A stretch of 64,000 nt of DNA from Luteimonas sp. 9C (GCF_902506295.1 NZ_LR733312.1:2246089-2310088); one strand, 5' to 3'; numbered from the stretch's first letter, positions 8,048 to 17,446 are shown. Made by a program: numbers and translations. Notes: generated from the letters alone by a model not told the origin.

Positions 8048-9082
8048 TCACGCGGCTGTGAGCGGCGGCAGCGACGCCATGTCCCAGCGCGGCACCACAT
8101 GCACCGCGGCATCGCCGTGCTGGCCGGCTTCGAGACGCAGCGCACCGGCGAAGGCGATCATCGCGCCGTTGTCGGTGCACAGCGCCGGGCGCGGGAAACA
8201 CACGCGACCGCCGCGTCGCTGCGCGTCGGCCCGGAGTGTCTCGCGCAGGCGCGTGTTGGCGCCGACGCCGCCGGCGACGATCAGCGTGTCGAAACCCGTG
8301 GCATCGAGCGCACGCGCGCATTTGATCGCCAGCGTGTCGACCACGGCATCCTCGAAGCCGCGCGCGATGTCGGCTTTCGTGGTGTCGGACTGGTCGCTGC
8401 CCTGCCAGGCCAGCAGCACCTGGGTCTTGAGCCCGCTGAAACTGAAATCCAGGCCCGGCCGCGTGGTCATCGGCCTCGGGAACCTGAAAACGCCGGGCGT
8501 GCCGTGCGCGGCGAGCGCGGCCAGCTGCGGTCCGCCGGGATACGGCAGACCCATCATCTTCGCGGTCTTGTCGAAGGCCTCGCCGGCGGCATCGTCGAGC
8601 GTCTCGCCGAGCAGGCGGTAGCGGCCGATCGCATCGACGGCGACCAGCTGGGTATGTCCGCCCGACACCAGCAATGCGACGAACGGCGCGGCCGGTGGGT
8701 CGTCCTCCATCAAGGGCGCCAGCAGATGGCCTTCCATGTGATGCACGCCGATCGCGGGCACATCCAGCCCCCAGGCCAGCGACCGGGCGACACCGGCGCC
8801 CACCAGCAACGCTCCGACGAGACCGGGGCCGGCGGTATAGGCCACGCCGTCGATGTCGGCGGTCGACAGGCCCGCCTCGGCCAGCGTCTGCCGCACCAGC
8901 GGCAGCAGCTTGCGCACATGGTCGCGGCTGGCGAGTTCGGGCACCACGCCGCCGTATTCGGCGTGCAGCGCGATCTGGCTGTACACCGCGTGGGCGCGCA
9001 GTCCTTCGGCGCCGCCGAGCGCCGTGTCGTAGACGGCCACGCCGGTTTCGTCGCAGGAGGTTTCGATGCCGAGGACTTTCAT
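8048..9082 (-). CDS. tsaD: tRNA N6-adenosine threonylcarbamoyltransferase
   Basis: 344 residues. TsaD transfers the threonylcarbamoyl group to A37 of ANN-decoding tRNAs, with TsaB and TsaE (not in the window). Diagnostic features are [19 protein letters not shown] at the start, the metal-binding VHHMEGH near residues 110-116, LVSGGHTQL, the nucleotide loop [18 protein letters not shown] and [13 protein letters not shown]. The ATG at 9082 gives the exact canonical N-terminus; longer in-frame extensions lack conservation. It is divergent from rpsU, the conserved proteobacterial arrangement. Confidence 0.97.
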   Translation of the reverse strand: MKVLGIETSCDETGVAVYDTALGGAEGLRAHAVYSQIALHAEYGGVVPELASRDHVRKLLPLVRQTLAEAGLSTADIDGVAYTAGPGLVGALLVGAGVARSLAWGLDVPAIGVHHMEGHLLAPLMEDDPPAAPFVALLVSGGHTQLVAVDAIGRYRLLGETLDDAAGEAFDKTAKMMGLPYPGGPQLAALAAHGTPGVFRFPRPMTTRPGLDFSFSGLKTQVLLAWQGSDQSDTTKADIARGFEDAVVDTLAIKCARALDATGFDTLIVAGGVGANTRLRETLRADAQRRGGRVCFPRPALCTDNGAMIAFAGALRLEAGQHGDAAVHVVPRWDMASLPPLTAA

Positions 9083-9140
9083 CGCGGGACTGCCTTCGAA
9101 GCGGAACGGGAGCGCCGCGCGGGGCACGGCAGCCCGCAGC

Positions 9141-9170
9141 TTGCACACCGCCGCGGGAGACCGCTATGAT
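9141..9170 (+). promoter_or_regulatory. sigma70-type promoter for rpsU
   Basis: TTGCAC (9141-9146) and TATGAT (9165-9170) are separated by 18 bp in the tsaD-rpsU divergent intergenic region. Transcription would begin near 9177 and leave a 5' leader of about 85 nt before rpsU. Seen in sequence; activity is inferred. Confidence 0.65.
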
Positions 9171-9264
9171 ACGCGGCTCGCCGGGCCCGAGCCCGGTGGT
9201 ATCGCATTCGAAATTCGATTCGAGCCGGTCATCAGGACCGGACGATCAGATCCCCGGAGATTCC

Positions 9265-9480
9265 ATGCCAAGCGTCAAAGTCCGCGAAAACGAGCCCTTC
9301 GAGTTTGCGCTGCGTCGTTTCAAGCGCACCTGCGAGAAGGCCGGTGTGCTCGCCGAAACCCGCAAGCGCGAGTTTTACGAGAAGCCGACCCAGGAGCGCA
9401 AGCGCAAGGCCGCTGCTGCCGTGAAGCGCCAGTCGCGCCGCGTTTCGCGCGACGTCACCAAGCGCCAGCGCCTGTATTGA
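9265..9480 (+). CDS. rpsU: 30S ribosomal protein bS21
   Basis: 71 residues: [20 protein letters not shown] followed by the basic tail with ERKRKAA and [10 protein letters not shown], the full-length bS21 of gammaproteobacteria. It binds the 30S platform near the anti-Shine-Dalgarno helix. A GGAGA element lies 6 bp before the ATG. It has its own promoter upstream and a strong hairpin terminator downstream, so most transcripts probably stop before yqeY. This is the first gene of the classical macromolecular-synthesis region with dnaG. Confidence 0.98.
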   Translation: MPSVKVRENEPFEFALRRFKRTCEKAGVLAETRKREFYEKPTQERKRKAAAAVKRQSRRVSRDVTKRQRLY

Positions 9481-9524
9481 TCGGCCCGGACCGGGAGTTC
9501 CCGGTTCGATCCATCGATGACGCG

Positions 9525-9557
9525 AAAGCCGGCAGCGCCCTGCGCCGCCGGCTTTTT
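9525..9557 (+). terminator. Rho-independent terminator after rpsU
   Basis: GCCGGC (9528-9533) pairs with GCCGGC (9547-9552) around a GC-rich loop that can pair further, followed by TTTTT at 9553-9557. It separates rpsU from yqeY and explains how rpsU can be expressed far above the downstream genes. Confidence 0.8.
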
Positions 9558-9622
9558 GTCGTCTCCGCCGTGGACCATGTCCGGTTCCGGCGCCCCCGCA
9601 TCTGTCCGCCCCGGAGCCCGCC

Positions 9623-10066
9623 ATGCCCCTGAAGCCGCAACTCACCGAAGACATGAAGGCCGCGATGAAGGGCGGCGACAAGCACGCGCTCGGCGTGATC
9701 CGCCTCATGCTGGCCGCGATCAAGCAGCGCGAAGTCGACGAGCGCATCGAACTCGATGACGCCGCGGTGCTGGCCGTGCTCGAGAAGATGGTCAAGCAGC
9801 GCCGCGATTCGGTGAGCCAGTACGAGGCCGCCAACCGCGAAGACCTGGCCCAGGTGGAGCGCGACGAGATCGTCGTCATCGAGCGCTATCTGCCCGAGAA
9901 GCTCGGCGAGGATGCGATCCTGGCTGCGATCGCCAGCGCCAAGGCCGAGACCGGCGCCGCAGGCCCGGCCGACATCGGCAAGCTGATGGCGGTGCTCAAG
10001 CCGCAGCTCGCCGGCAAGGCCGACATGGGCGTGGTCTCGCGCCTGGTGAAGCAGTCGCTGGGCTGA
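9623..10066 (+). CDS. GatB/YqeY domain protein
   Basis: 147 residues, entirely a YqeY domain (the tRNA-binding domain also found at the C-terminus of GatB). Typical segments are LTEDMKAAMKGGDKHALGVI, IKQREVDERIE and VVSRLVKQSLG at the end. The precise role of stand-alone YqeY proteins is not established; tRNA binding is inferred from the GatB domain. The gene commonly lies between rpsU and dnaG in gammaproteobacteria. Its stop overlaps the next start (TGATG). Confidence 0.93.
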   Translation: MPLKPQLTEDMKAAMKGGDKHALGVIRLMLAAIKQREVDERIELDDAAVLAVLEKMVKQRRDSVSQYEAANREDLAQVERDEIVVIERYLPEKLGEDAILAAIASAKAETGAAGPADIGKLMAVLKPQLAGKADMGVVSRLVKQSLG

Positions 10067-10563
10067 TGCCGGCCGTCGCGGACGTCGTACTGCGCGCGGC
10101 GCGTCCCGAGGACGTGCCGCAGGTGCTCGCCCTGATCCGCGAGCTGGCCGATTACGAGCGCCTGTCCGGCGCCGTCGTCGCCACCGAGGCCCTGCTCGCC
10201 GATGCGTTGTTCGGCGATGCGCCCGCCGCCGAGGTCGTGATTGCCGAAGTCGACGGCGCGCCCGCCGGCTTCGCGCTGTTCTTCCATACGTTCTCGACCT
10301 TCCTCGGCCGTCGCGGCCTGTATCTGGAAGACCTGTTCGTGCGCCCCGCGCATCGCGGGCGCGGGATCGGCACGCAGCTGATGCGCCATCTGGCGGCACT
10401 CGCCCTTGCGCGCGGCTGCGGCCGTTTCGAGTGGACGGTGCTCGACTGGAACGCGCCGGCAATCGGCTTCTATCGCGCACTCGGCGCCGCGCCGCAGGAC
10501 GGCTGGACCGTGCAGCGCGTCGAAGGCGACGCCCTGCACGCACTCGCCGCCGCCACGCGCTGA
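10066..10563 (+). CDS. GNAT-family N-acetyltransferase
   Basis: 165 residues. The acetyl-CoA pyrophosphate loop is VRPAHRGRGIGTQLM near residues 90-104 (RxxGxG/A motif A), preceded by LYLEDLFV and followed by FEWTVLDWNAPAIGFYRALGA (motif B region), the standard GNAT order. It resembles the diamine/spermidine-type N-acetyltransferase subgroup, but the substrate cannot be assigned. Translation is coupled to yqeY through a 1-bp stop/start overlap. Confidence 0.9.
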   Translation: MPAVADVVLRAARPEDVPQVLALIRELADYERLSGAVVATEALLADALFGDAPAAEVVIAEVDGAPAGFALFFHTFSTFLGRRGLYLEDLFVRPAHRGRGIGTQLMRHLAALALARGCGRFEWTVLDWNAPAIGFYRALGAAPQDGWTVQRVEGDALHALAAATR

Positions 10564-10667
10564 CAGGCCCTGCGCTTCACGCGCTGCTACGACACGGTGC
10601 ATAAGGTGACGGCAACGCCGCAGGGGCCGCACGCGCGCCGCACATCGGCTTTTTCGAACCGCACCGC

Positions 10668-11651
10668 ATGAGCAGCTCGCCGCAGGACACCTTCGAATCC
10701 GATGCACCCGTGCGCCACACGCGCTGGGGCCGCCTGCGCACGCGCGTGGACAAGGGCGTCACCCGGCTCGAGGACAGCCTGCCCGCGGCGCTGGTCAAGC
10801 GTTTCGTCGATGCGGACCTGCTGACCCAGGCCGCTTCGCTGTCGTTCTACACGCTGATCTCGCTGGCGCCGCTGCTGATCCTGGTGCTGTGGATCACCGC
10901 ATCGCTGTATCCCTCCGCGCAGGAAGCGCTGCTCGCGCAGATCGGCGCGTTTGCCGGCGAAGGGGCGCAGACGGTCGCCACCACCGTCATCCAGAACGCG
11001 AACGAACAGCCCGATGTCGGCTCGCTCGCCGGCCTGTGGAGCACGCTGCTGCTGTTCGTCGGCGCGACGGTCGTGTTCGCGCAGCTGCAGGGCACGCTGA
11101 ACCTGATCTTCCGGACCGACGGCGACCGTCTGCCCGGCGGCCTGATGGCGTTCCTGCGCAAGCGTGTCTTCTCGGCGGGCGTGGTGTTCGCGCTCGGCTT
11201 CCTGGTGCTGGTGTCGACGCTGATGACCACCGCCGTGGAAGTGATCTTCGCCAACGTGCCTTCGATCCTGCCGCTGGTCGGCAACGCGCTGATGCTGGTG
11301 CTGTATTCGCTGGCCTTCGCCCTGCTCTACCACTACCTGCCCGACCGTCGCGTGCGCTGGCGCCAGGCCTTCTTCGGCGGCCTGATCACGTCGGTGCTGT
11401 TCGTGTTCGGTCGCTGGGCGATCGGCATCTACATCACCCACGCCGCGCCCGGCAGCGCCTATGGCTCGTTCGGCACGCTGGTGATCCTGCTGATCTGGAT
11501 GTACTACGCCGCGACGATCTTCTTCGTCGGCGCATTGATCACCGCGGTCATCGACGAACGCCTGCGCCGCGCATCGGTCGAACGTGCGCTGCGCAAGCGC
11601 GCCGAACGCCAGGCGGCCGCGATCGCGAACGCGCCACCGCCGGCGGCCTGA
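10668..11651 (+). CDS. YihY/BrkB-family inner-membrane protein
   Basis: 327 residues with six predicted membrane segments and family motifs LTQAASLSFYTLISLAPLL near residue 50, GSLAGLWSTLLLFVGATVVFAQLQ near 120, and APGSAYGSFGTLVILLIWMYY near 260. YihY/BrkB proteins were once annotated as ribonuclease BN, which is incorrect; the function is unknown. The C-terminal 40 residues are Arg/Ala-rich and cytoplasmic. The gene is 104 bp downstream of the GNAT and 132 bp upstream of dnaG. Confidence 0.92.
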   Translation: MSSSPQDTFESDAPVRHTRWGRLRTRVDKGVTRLEDSLPAALVKRFVDADLLTQAASLSFYTLISLAPLLILVLWITASLYPSAQEALLAQIGAFAGEGAQTVATTVIQNANEQPDVGSLAGLWSTLLLFVGATVVFAQLQGTLNLIFRTDGDRLPGGLMAFLRKRVFSAGVVFALGFLVLVSTLMTTAVEVIFANVPSILPLVGNALMLVLYSLAFALLYHYLPDRRVRWRQAFFGGLITSVLFVFGRWAIGIYITHAAPGSAYGSFGTLVILLIWMYYAATIFFVGALITAVIDERLRRASVERALRKRAERQAAAIANAPPPAA

Positions 11652-11783
11652 GGCATCCGGGCGCGGCAATACGCGCGGCGCGTGGCATCCTAGCGTCCGC
11701 ATGATCCGCGCCGTCCCCACCCTGCCCTGCCTGCCCCGCGTCCGTCGCCCGGTCGCTGCTGCGCGCCTGCGCGGAGCACGCTG

Positions 11784-13511
11784 ATGGCACGCATCCCCGA
11801 CGCCTTCATCGACGACCTGCTGGCGCGCACCGACATCGTCGAGGTCATCAACGCGCGCGTGCCGCTGAAGCGGCAGGGCAAGGAATACGCATCGCGCTGT
11901 CCGTTCCACGACGAGCGTTCGGCGAGCTTCACCGTGTCGCCGACCAAGCAGTTCTATCACTGCTTCGGCTGCGGGGCGCATGGCACCGCGATCAGCTTCC
12001 TGATGAATTACGACCGCCTCGAATTCCTCGATGCGGTCGACGAGCTGGCCAAGCGCGCCGGCATGGAGATCCCGCGCGACACCCAGCAGCGCGAGGCGCG
12101 GCCCGACAGTGCACCGATGTACGACGCGCTCGAGGCCGCGTCGCGCTTCTTCGTCCGCGAACTCGCCGGCAACGAGACGGCGCGCGCCTATCTCGACGGC
12201 CGCGGCGTCGATGCCGGCATCCGCGAGCAGTTCGCGATCGGCTATGCGCCCGATGGCTTTTCCGCGCTCAAGGATGCGCTGGGCAAGGACGATGCGCGCC
12301 GCATCGCGGTGCTGGAGAAGGTCGGCCTGCTGTCGAAGAACGACCGCGGCCACAGCTACGACAAATTCCGCGACCGGGTGATCTTTCCGATCCACGACCG
12401 CCGCGGCCGCGTGATCGCGTTCGGCGGCCGCGTGCTCAAGCCCGAGGATTCGCCCAAGTACCTCAACTCGCCCGAGACGCCGCTGTTCCACAAGGGCCGC
12501 GAGCTCTACGGTCTGTGGCAGGTCCGGCAGGCGAACCAGAAGATCGAGCGGCTGGTCGTGGTCGAGGGCTACATGGACGTGGTCTCGCTGTTCCAGTTCG
12601 GCGTACCGCAGGCGGTGGCCACCCTGGGCACGGCGACCACGCCCGACCACGCCGAGCTGCTGTTCCGCAATGCGCCCGACGTGTTCTTCTGCTTCGACGG
12701 CGACGCCGCCGGCCGACGCGCGGCGACGCGGGCGATGGAATCGGTGCTGCCGCGCATGCGCGACGGACGCCAGGCCTTCTTCCTGTTCCTGCCCGACGGC
12801 GAGGACCCCGACACCATCGTGCGCACCGAAGGCGCGCCCGGCTTCGAGGCCCGCCTGGCCCAGGCCACGCCGCTGTCGACGTTCTTCTTCGACACCCTGG
12901 GCGAGGGCATCAACCTGTCGACGCTGGACGGCAAGGCGCGGCTGGCCGAACGCGCCAAGCCGATGCTGGGGCAGATTCCTGACGGCGCCTTCGCCGACCT
13001 GATGCGCCAGCGCCTGGCGGAGCTCACCGGCCTGGGCGGCGTCACGCCAGCGCCCCAGGCCGCCCCCGGTCGCATGCTGCGCGGCGGTCGCGGCGCACCG
13101 CCGCCCAAGCGCAGTGTCGTGCGGCACGCCATCGCCCTGCTGCTGCAGAAGCCGGGACTCGCGGCGCAGCTGCCGCCCCCGTATCCCTTCGTCGCCCTCC
13201 GTCAGCCCGGCATCGAACTGCTGACCGAGCTGATCGCCATCGGCAGCGTACGTCCGGACATCACCACCGGTGGACTGCTGTCACAGTTCGAAGAACGCGA
13301 GGAAGCGCCGGCGCTGCGCAAGCTCGCGGTCCAGGCGTTCGCCGGCGACGAGGCGTCGTGGGCCCAGGAGCTGCAGGACGCCATCGCGCAGCTCGACCGC
13401 CAGGTGCTGCAGCAACGCATCGACGACCTGCTGGGACAGCAGCGCGAGGGCACGCTGGACGCCGACGGCAAGCAGGCCCTGCGGGAACTGCTGATCCAGC
13501 GCGCCCGCTGA
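11784..13511 (+). CDS. dnaG: DNA primase
   Basis: 575 residues. DnaG makes RNA primers at replication forks. The CHC2 zinc finger is complete: C39 and H42 in CPFHDE, C60 and C63 in CFGCGAHG. The TOPRIM domain shows VVVEGYMDVVSL with the catalytic Glu, and the FCFDGDAAGRRA metal site. The C-terminal DnaB-binding helicase-interaction domain follows a Pro/Gly-rich linker around residues 420-440. It belongs to the rpsU-dnaG macromolecular-synthesis region, but the expected downstream rpoD is absent here. Confidence 0.98.
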   Translation: MARIPDAFIDDLLARTDIVEVINARVPLKRQGKEYASRCPFHDERSASFTVSPTKQFYHCFGCGAHGTAISFLMNYDRLEFLDAVDELAKRAGMEIPRDTQQREARPDSAPMYDALEAASRFFVRELAGNETARAYLDGRGVDAGIREQFAIGYAPDGFSALKDALGKDDARRIAVLEKVGLLSKNDRGHSYDKFRDRVIFPIHDRRGRVIAFGGRVLKPEDSPKYLNSPETPLFHKGRELYGLWQVRQANQKIERLVVVEGYMDVVSLFQFGVPQAVATLGTATTPDHAELLFRNAPDVFFCFDGDAAGRRAATRAMESVLPRMRDGRQAFFLFLPDGEDPDTIVRTEGAPGFEARLAQATPLSTFFFDTLGEGINLSTLDGKARLAERAKPMLGQIPDGAFADLMRQRLAELTGLGGVTPAPQAAPGRMLRGGRGAPPPKRSVVRHAIALLLQKPGLAAQLPPPYPFVALRQPGIELLTELIAIGSVRPDITTGGLLSQFEEREEAPALRKLAVQAFAGDEASWAQELQDAIAQLDRQVLQQRIDDLLGQQREGTLDADGKQALRELLIQRAR

Positions 13512-13518
13512 TCCGAAA

Positions 13519-13601
13519 TGTAAGCGCTTTCAACCACTTGGCGCTTACGTTCTGCTGACGATTCCTTAACCTTCGCGCTGGTTTGATCCCCGCGGGGGAT
13601 C
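13519..13601. promoter_or_regulatory. Two inverted repeats between dnaG and the lipoprotein gene
   Basis: TGTAAGCGCTTTCA (13519-13532) looks like a LacI-family operator, and its GTAAGCGC arm is also repeated inverted as GCGCTTAC (13541-13548). A second exact inverted repeat, GATCCCC-gcg-GGGGATC, lies at 13585-13601. Either may be an operator or a weak terminator of dnaG; there is no T-run. Function is not established. Confidence 0.4.
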
Positions 13602-13729
13602 GACCGGTACGGGGTGGCGCAGCAGCGTCAGGTCGACCTGTCCGTCCAGCACCACGTGTCCGCCGAGTCCGCGTAGACGGGTCCGGCGCGGTGCCCCCGC
13701 CCTTTTTCCTTTCCCCGACAGGTCGCCAC

Positions 13730-14362
13730 ATGATCCGATCCATCCCCTTCCCGTCCGCGCGCCTCGGCGCCGGTCTCGTCTGCGCCGCAGTCTTCCTGGG
13801 CGCCTGCGCCAAGATCGACACCCCGCCACCGCTGGCCAAGCCGCTGCACATCGATCTCGCCGCGCCGGTTGCCGAGCAGGTCGACCTGGCCTGGCCGCGA
13901 CAGGGGCGCGCGCTCGCGGCCGAGCACACGATCACCGAATCGCGCGACGTCACCCTGCGCCTGCCCGATGGCCAGCAGGTCGTCGTGCCCGCCGACCGGA
14001 TCGCGTTCACGCAACAGGGTGGCCTGCTGGTCGGCGTCCACATCCAGCCGGTCGGCGGCGCACTCGATCATCCCGATGCGCTGGCGCAGACCCGTCAGCT
14101 GCTCGAATCGAACCGCCTGCTCGACCCGGCGCTCGCCCACACGCTCGCCGGCTGGAACGCGCGCGATGCCACGCAGCAGACCGCGCGCGTGACGATCCGC
14201 GATGTGGACGTCCAGGTGGCACTGACCCCCGACACCCGGACGGGCTGGCAGGCCACGCTCGATTTCGAGCCGCGCACCTGCGAGATGCCGGCCGGCCTGG
14301 ACGGCGATCCGGACGCCTGCCTGCAGGCGACGCCGACCTCGACCGTGGTCGCGGGCGGCTGA
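13730..14362 (+). CDS. Predicted lipoprotein of unknown function
   Basis: 210 residues from ATG 13730. The N-terminus is a lipoprotein signal: basic MIRS, a hydrophobic stretch, then the lipobox LGAC with Cys near residue 24, so the mature protein is lipid-anchored in the cell envelope. The mature part has no recognised domain; it alternates charged and hydrophobic segments and carries two cysteines near the C-terminus (RTCEMP and DACLQ) that could form a disulfide. It occupies the place where rpoD usually follows dnaG. Confidence 0.75.
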   Translation: MIRSIPFPSARLGAGLVCAAVFLGACAKIDTPPPLAKPLHIDLAAPVAEQVDLAWPRQGRALAAEHTITESRDVTLRLPDGQQVVVPADRIAFTQQGGLLVGVHIQPVGGALDHPDALAQTRQLLESNRLLDPALAHTLAGWNARDATQQTARVTIRDVDVQVALTPDTRTGWQATLDFEPRTCEMPAGLDGDPDACLQATPTSTVVAGG

Positions 14363-14569
14363 TCGAGCACCCGGGACGCAGCGCCGCGCGTCCGCACGGA
14401 CGGCGGCGAGGCACCGGCGCCACGCGGGACACGCGATTGCGGCGTCCGCCGTGGGCGCTGCGCGCGAGTCAGCGTAGGATGCGTCGTGATCCGGCGCTTG
14501 GACGCCCGATCAGATCCGGCGCGGAGCCTGCGCTCCGCCGCCGCCCGTCAGACCCAGCGGAGCGCGACG

Positions 14570-14665
14570 ATGGCCAAGAGCCTCGACAAGAAGAAAGAGA
14601 CCAAGAAGAAGCCGGTCAAGACCCTGAAGGAAAAGCGGGCCGACAAGGCCGCGAAGAAGTCCTGA
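14570..14665 (+). CDS. 31-residue lysine-rich protein
   Basis: A short ORF, MAKSLDKKKETKKKPVKTLK and then EKRADKAAKKS, with 13 lysines in 31 residues. A purine-rich GCGGAG element 5-11 bp before the ATG could serve as ribosome binding site. Similar tiny Lys-rich ORFs occur in other proteobacteria as conserved hypotheticals; function is unknown. Predicted disordered and very basic, so RNA or DNA contact is possible. It stands alone, convergent with ctaB. The 207 bp before it hold no other gene that I can support. Confidence 0.6.
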   Translation: MAKSLDKKKETKKKPVKTLKEKRADKAAKKS

Positions 14666-14716
14666 CCCGGACTGCGCCGGCGGGCCCCGCGCCCGCCGGA
14701 GCGGACGCGTCCCGCA

Positions 14717-15649
14717 TCAGCCGAGGCGCTGGAACTCCAGTCCACCGGCCGCCGCGCCCGCGCCCGGCAACCACGGCAGCAGCCAGTGGTCGATGAGCAG
14801 GAACGCGAACAGCGCCATCAGATACACGACCGAATAATTGAACATCCGCATCGCGAAGAACTCGTCCGGCGGATCGAGCAGGCGCCACGCGTACCAGAGG
14901 AACACCAGGCCCAGCACCACCGCGCCGCCGAGATAGAACACGCCACTCATGCCGATCGCGACCGGCAGCAGGGTGATCACCACCAGCAGCACCGTGTAGA
15001 TCAGGATCTGCCAGCGCGTATACGCCACGCCGTGGGTCACCGGCAGCATCGGCACCAGCGCGCGCGCGTAGTCCTCGCGGCGGAAGATCGCCAGCGCCCA
15101 GAAATGCGGCGGCGTCCACACGAAGATGATCAGCACCAGCAGCAGCGCATGGGCCCAGTCCCACTGGCCCTGCATGTTGGTCACCGCGGCCCAGCCCAGA
15201 AGCGGCGGCGCCGCGCCCGCCACGCCGCCGATGACGATGTTCTGCGGCGTCGCGCGCTTCAGCCAGCCGGTGTAGATCACCGCGTAGCCGATCAGCGAGG
15301 CGAACGTCAGCGCGGCGGTCAGCACGTTGACCAGCAGCACCAGGATCGCCATCGACGCCGCGCCCAGTGCCAGCGCGAACACCAGCACCTGCACCGGACG
15401 CAGCGCACCGGTCGCCAGCGGCCGGTGCGCGGTGCGTGCCATGACCTTGTCGATGCGCTGGTCGATCAGATGGTTGATCGCTGCCGCCGAGGCCGCCGCC
15501 AGCCAGATGCCCAGCAGACCGAACACGGTCTCCTTCCACGGCGGCAGGCCCGGCACGGCGAGGAACATGCCGACCAGCGCGGTGAACACGATCAGCGCCA
15601 CCACGCGCGGCTTGGTCAGCGTCCAGTAGTCGCGTGCCTGCATCGCCAC
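14717..15649 (-). CDS. ctaB: Protoheme IX farnesyltransferase (heme O synthase)
   Basis: 310 residues of the UbiA prenyltransferase superfamily with about nine membrane helices. The first Asp-rich motif is [20 protein letters not shown] near residues 59-78 and the second is near [16 protein letters not shown] (about 180-195). It farnesylates heme B to heme O, the substrate of CtaA encoded immediately upstream (1 bp gap). Product: heme for the aa3-type oxidase encoded by ctaCDE nearby. Start [17 protein letters not shown] fits the family. Confidence 0.96.
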   Translation of the reverse strand: MAMQARDYWTLTKPRVVALIVFTALVGMFLAVPGLPPWKETVFGLLGIWLAAASAAAINHLIDQRIDKVMARTAHRPLATGALRPVQVLVFALALGAASMAILVLLVNVLTAALTFASLIGYAVIYTGWLKRATPQNIVIGGVAGAAPPLLGWAAVTNMQGQWDWAHALLLVLIIFVWTPPHFWALAIFRREDYARALVPMLPVTHGVAYTRWQILIYTVLLVVITLLPVAIGMSGVFYLGGAVVLGLVFLWYAWRLLDPPDEFFAMRMFNYSVVYLMALFAFLLIDHWLLPWLPGAGAAAGGLEFQRLG

Positions 15650-15650
15650 C

Positions 15651-16853
15651 TCAGTCCGGCCGCTTCAGGCGCGCGAGCAGCGAGACCAGCACGAACAGCA
15701 GTAGCGCGGCACCGCCGTTGTGCATGACCGCCACGGACAGCGGCAAGGCGAGCTTGACGTTGAGAATGCCGAGCGCAACCTGCGCGCAAGTCAGCAACGC
15801 GAGCGCGACCGCCCAGCCCCGCAGGCCGGGCGTGCGCAGCAGGCGCACTGCGAATGCGATCAGATAGGCGAACACCGCGATCGCCATGACCCGGTGCGCG
15901 AGCTGGATCGCCACACGCGCCGCGCCGTCGAGCACGCCGCCTTCGTAATCCACGCCGACGCCGCGCCACAGCACGAAGCCTTCGCGGAAATCGGCCTGCG
16001 GCCACCATTGCCCGACGCACTTCGGGAAGTCGACGTAGTGGTGCGCGTCGGTGACCCAGCCGCCGGCGCCGCACGCGAGCGCGGCGTAGTTCGCGCTGAC
16101 CCAGCCGCCGAGCGCGATCTGCACGCCGACCAGCGCCAGTGCGCCGAGCGTCCAGCGTCGCAGCGCCGGTGCATCGACCAGCACGATCGGCTGCACCGTT
16201 GCCCGCCACGCCATCCACAGCAGCAGCGAGAACGTCAGCATGCCGCCGAGCAGATGGCCCATGACGATGACCGGCTTGAGCAGCATCGTCACCGTCCACT
16301 TGCCGAGCAGCGCCTGGAAGACCACCACCGCCAGCGTCAGCGCCGCTGCGCGCGCCAGATCGACGTTCGACCAGCGCAGCGCGGCGATCAGCAGCAAGGC
16401 CTCGCCGAGCGCGGCGATGCCGAGTGCGGCCATGACGTGGCCCTGCATGTAGAGCGGGATCGCGAGCGCCACCAGCGCCGAGGCGCCCAGGATCTGCAGC
16501 ACCCCGAAGCGGCGTCGACGTGCCGCCAGCAGCGCCAGGCCCAGCACCAGCACACCCAGCGTCGCCGCCAGATGGCGGTGCACCTGTTCGCGCCAGGCCT
16601 TGTGCCACTCGAACTCGCGGATCGCGCTCGCGGCGTGGTCGACGACCTCGGACGCGGCCTGCGGCCACGCCGCACGGCCGTAGCAGGTGGGCCAGTCGGG
16701 ACAGCTCAGCCCGGCGTCGGAAAGACGCACGAACGCGCCGAACACGATCACGCACAGCGTGAGCGCGGCGGCGAGCCAGGCGATGCGGTGGAAATGCTTG
16801 TGGGTCGCCGGACGGAACGGCGTGGCGCGCGCGGGGGGCGTCTGGGTCATCAC
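15651..16853 (-). CDS. ctaA: Heme A synthase
   Basis: 400 residues, COX15/CtaA type, with eight membrane helices. It oxidises heme O to heme A. Family features are FHRIAWLAA at the N-terminus, [19 protein letters not shown] with its conserved Cys pair, [20 protein letters not shown] with heme-ligand His, and [12 protein letters not shown] near the C-terminus. It overlaps the SCO-like gene by 4 bp and is followed after 1 bp by ctaB, forming a heme A operon with surf1. Confidence 0.96.
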   Translation of the reverse strand: MMTQTPPARATPFRPATHKHFHRIAWLAAALTLCVIVFGAFVRLSDAGLSCPDWPTCYGRAAWPQAASEVVDHAASAIREFEWHKAWREQVHRHLAATLGVLVLGLALLAARRRRFGVLQILGASALVALAIPLYMQGHVMAALGIAALGEALLLIAALRWSNVDLARAAALTLAVVVFQALLGKWTVTMLLKPVIVMGHLLGGMLTFSLLLWMAWRATVQPIVLVDAPALRRWTLGALALVGVQIALGGWVSANYAALACGAGGWVTDAHHYVDFPKCVGQWWPQADFREGFVLWRGVGVDYEGGVLDGAARVAIQLAHRVMAIAVFAYLIAFAVRLLRTPGLRGWAVALALLTCAQVALGILNVKLALPLSVAVMHNGGAALLLFVLVSLLARLKRPD

Positions 16854-17446
16854 TTGAGCTTCAGCAGCTTGGCCATGTCGCTGCGCAGGTCGCCCGGATC
16901 GAACCCCGGGGCGTAGCGCAGGATCACGAACCCGTTCGGATCTACGACGTAGGCCGGGACGCCATTGTCCGCTTCGCCGGGGCCGCCGTCGATGCGCGGT
17001 AATGTCGCACGCAGCGCCGGGTCAGCTTCGACCACACGCCATGCCGGATTGCGGACCGCGCCCTCGGGCACCGCGCCCGCCCAGAGGATGTCGACGTGGT
17101 CGGCATTGCGGCCGAACAGCTGCCACACCAGATCGAGCTGCCGCGACACTTCGACGCAGGCCTGCGCGCAATCGCGCGGCGGCGCGACGAGGATGCGCCA
17201 GCGCCGCTCGGCCGGGCGCCAGTCGTAGGTGCCGCCTTCGATCAGATGCAGCGGATGCGTGCGCAGGTCGCCGGGCGGATCGAGCAGCTCGCCCTTGTTC
17301 TGCATGCCCGACGGACGCCAGCCCGAGAACCGCAATGCACCGGCGACCAGCGCGCTGCCGAGGAACAGCACCAGGATCAGCACCAGCAGCATTCGATTGC
17401 GGTTGCGCTGCGCGGGCGGCAGCGTCGACGCGGGAGATGGATTCAT
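16850..17446 (-). CDS. SCO-like thioredoxin-fold membrane protein (oxidase assembly)
   Basis: 198 residues: a membrane anchor near residues 19-39 and a periplasmic domain with RILVAPPRDCAQACVE around residue 90, giving a CxxxC pair like the copper-binding site of SCO1/PrrC. Late VVDPNGFVILRYAPGFDPGDL matches the beta-strand/helix end of the thioredoxin fold. Family knowledge: SCO proteins deliver copper to CuA. The usual distal histidine is not obvious, so the function is inferred from fold and position between surf1 and ctaA, both overlapped by 4 bp. Confidence 0.75.
   Translation of the reverse strand: MNPSPASTLPPAQRNRNRMLLVLILVLFLGSALVAGALRFSGWRPSGMQNKGELLDPPGDLRTHPLHLIEGGTYDWRPAERRWRILVAPPRDCAQACVEVSRQLDLVWQLFGRNADHVDILWAGAVPEGAVRNPAWRVVEADPALRATLPRIDGGPGEADNGVPAYVVDPNGFVILRYAPGFDPGDLRSDMAKLLKLK

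Noticed and set aside
10587-13127. 846-residue open frame on the minus strand
   Set aside because: Antisense shadow of the BrkB and dnaG genes caused by high GC; composition is Arg/His/Gln-rich without any domain.
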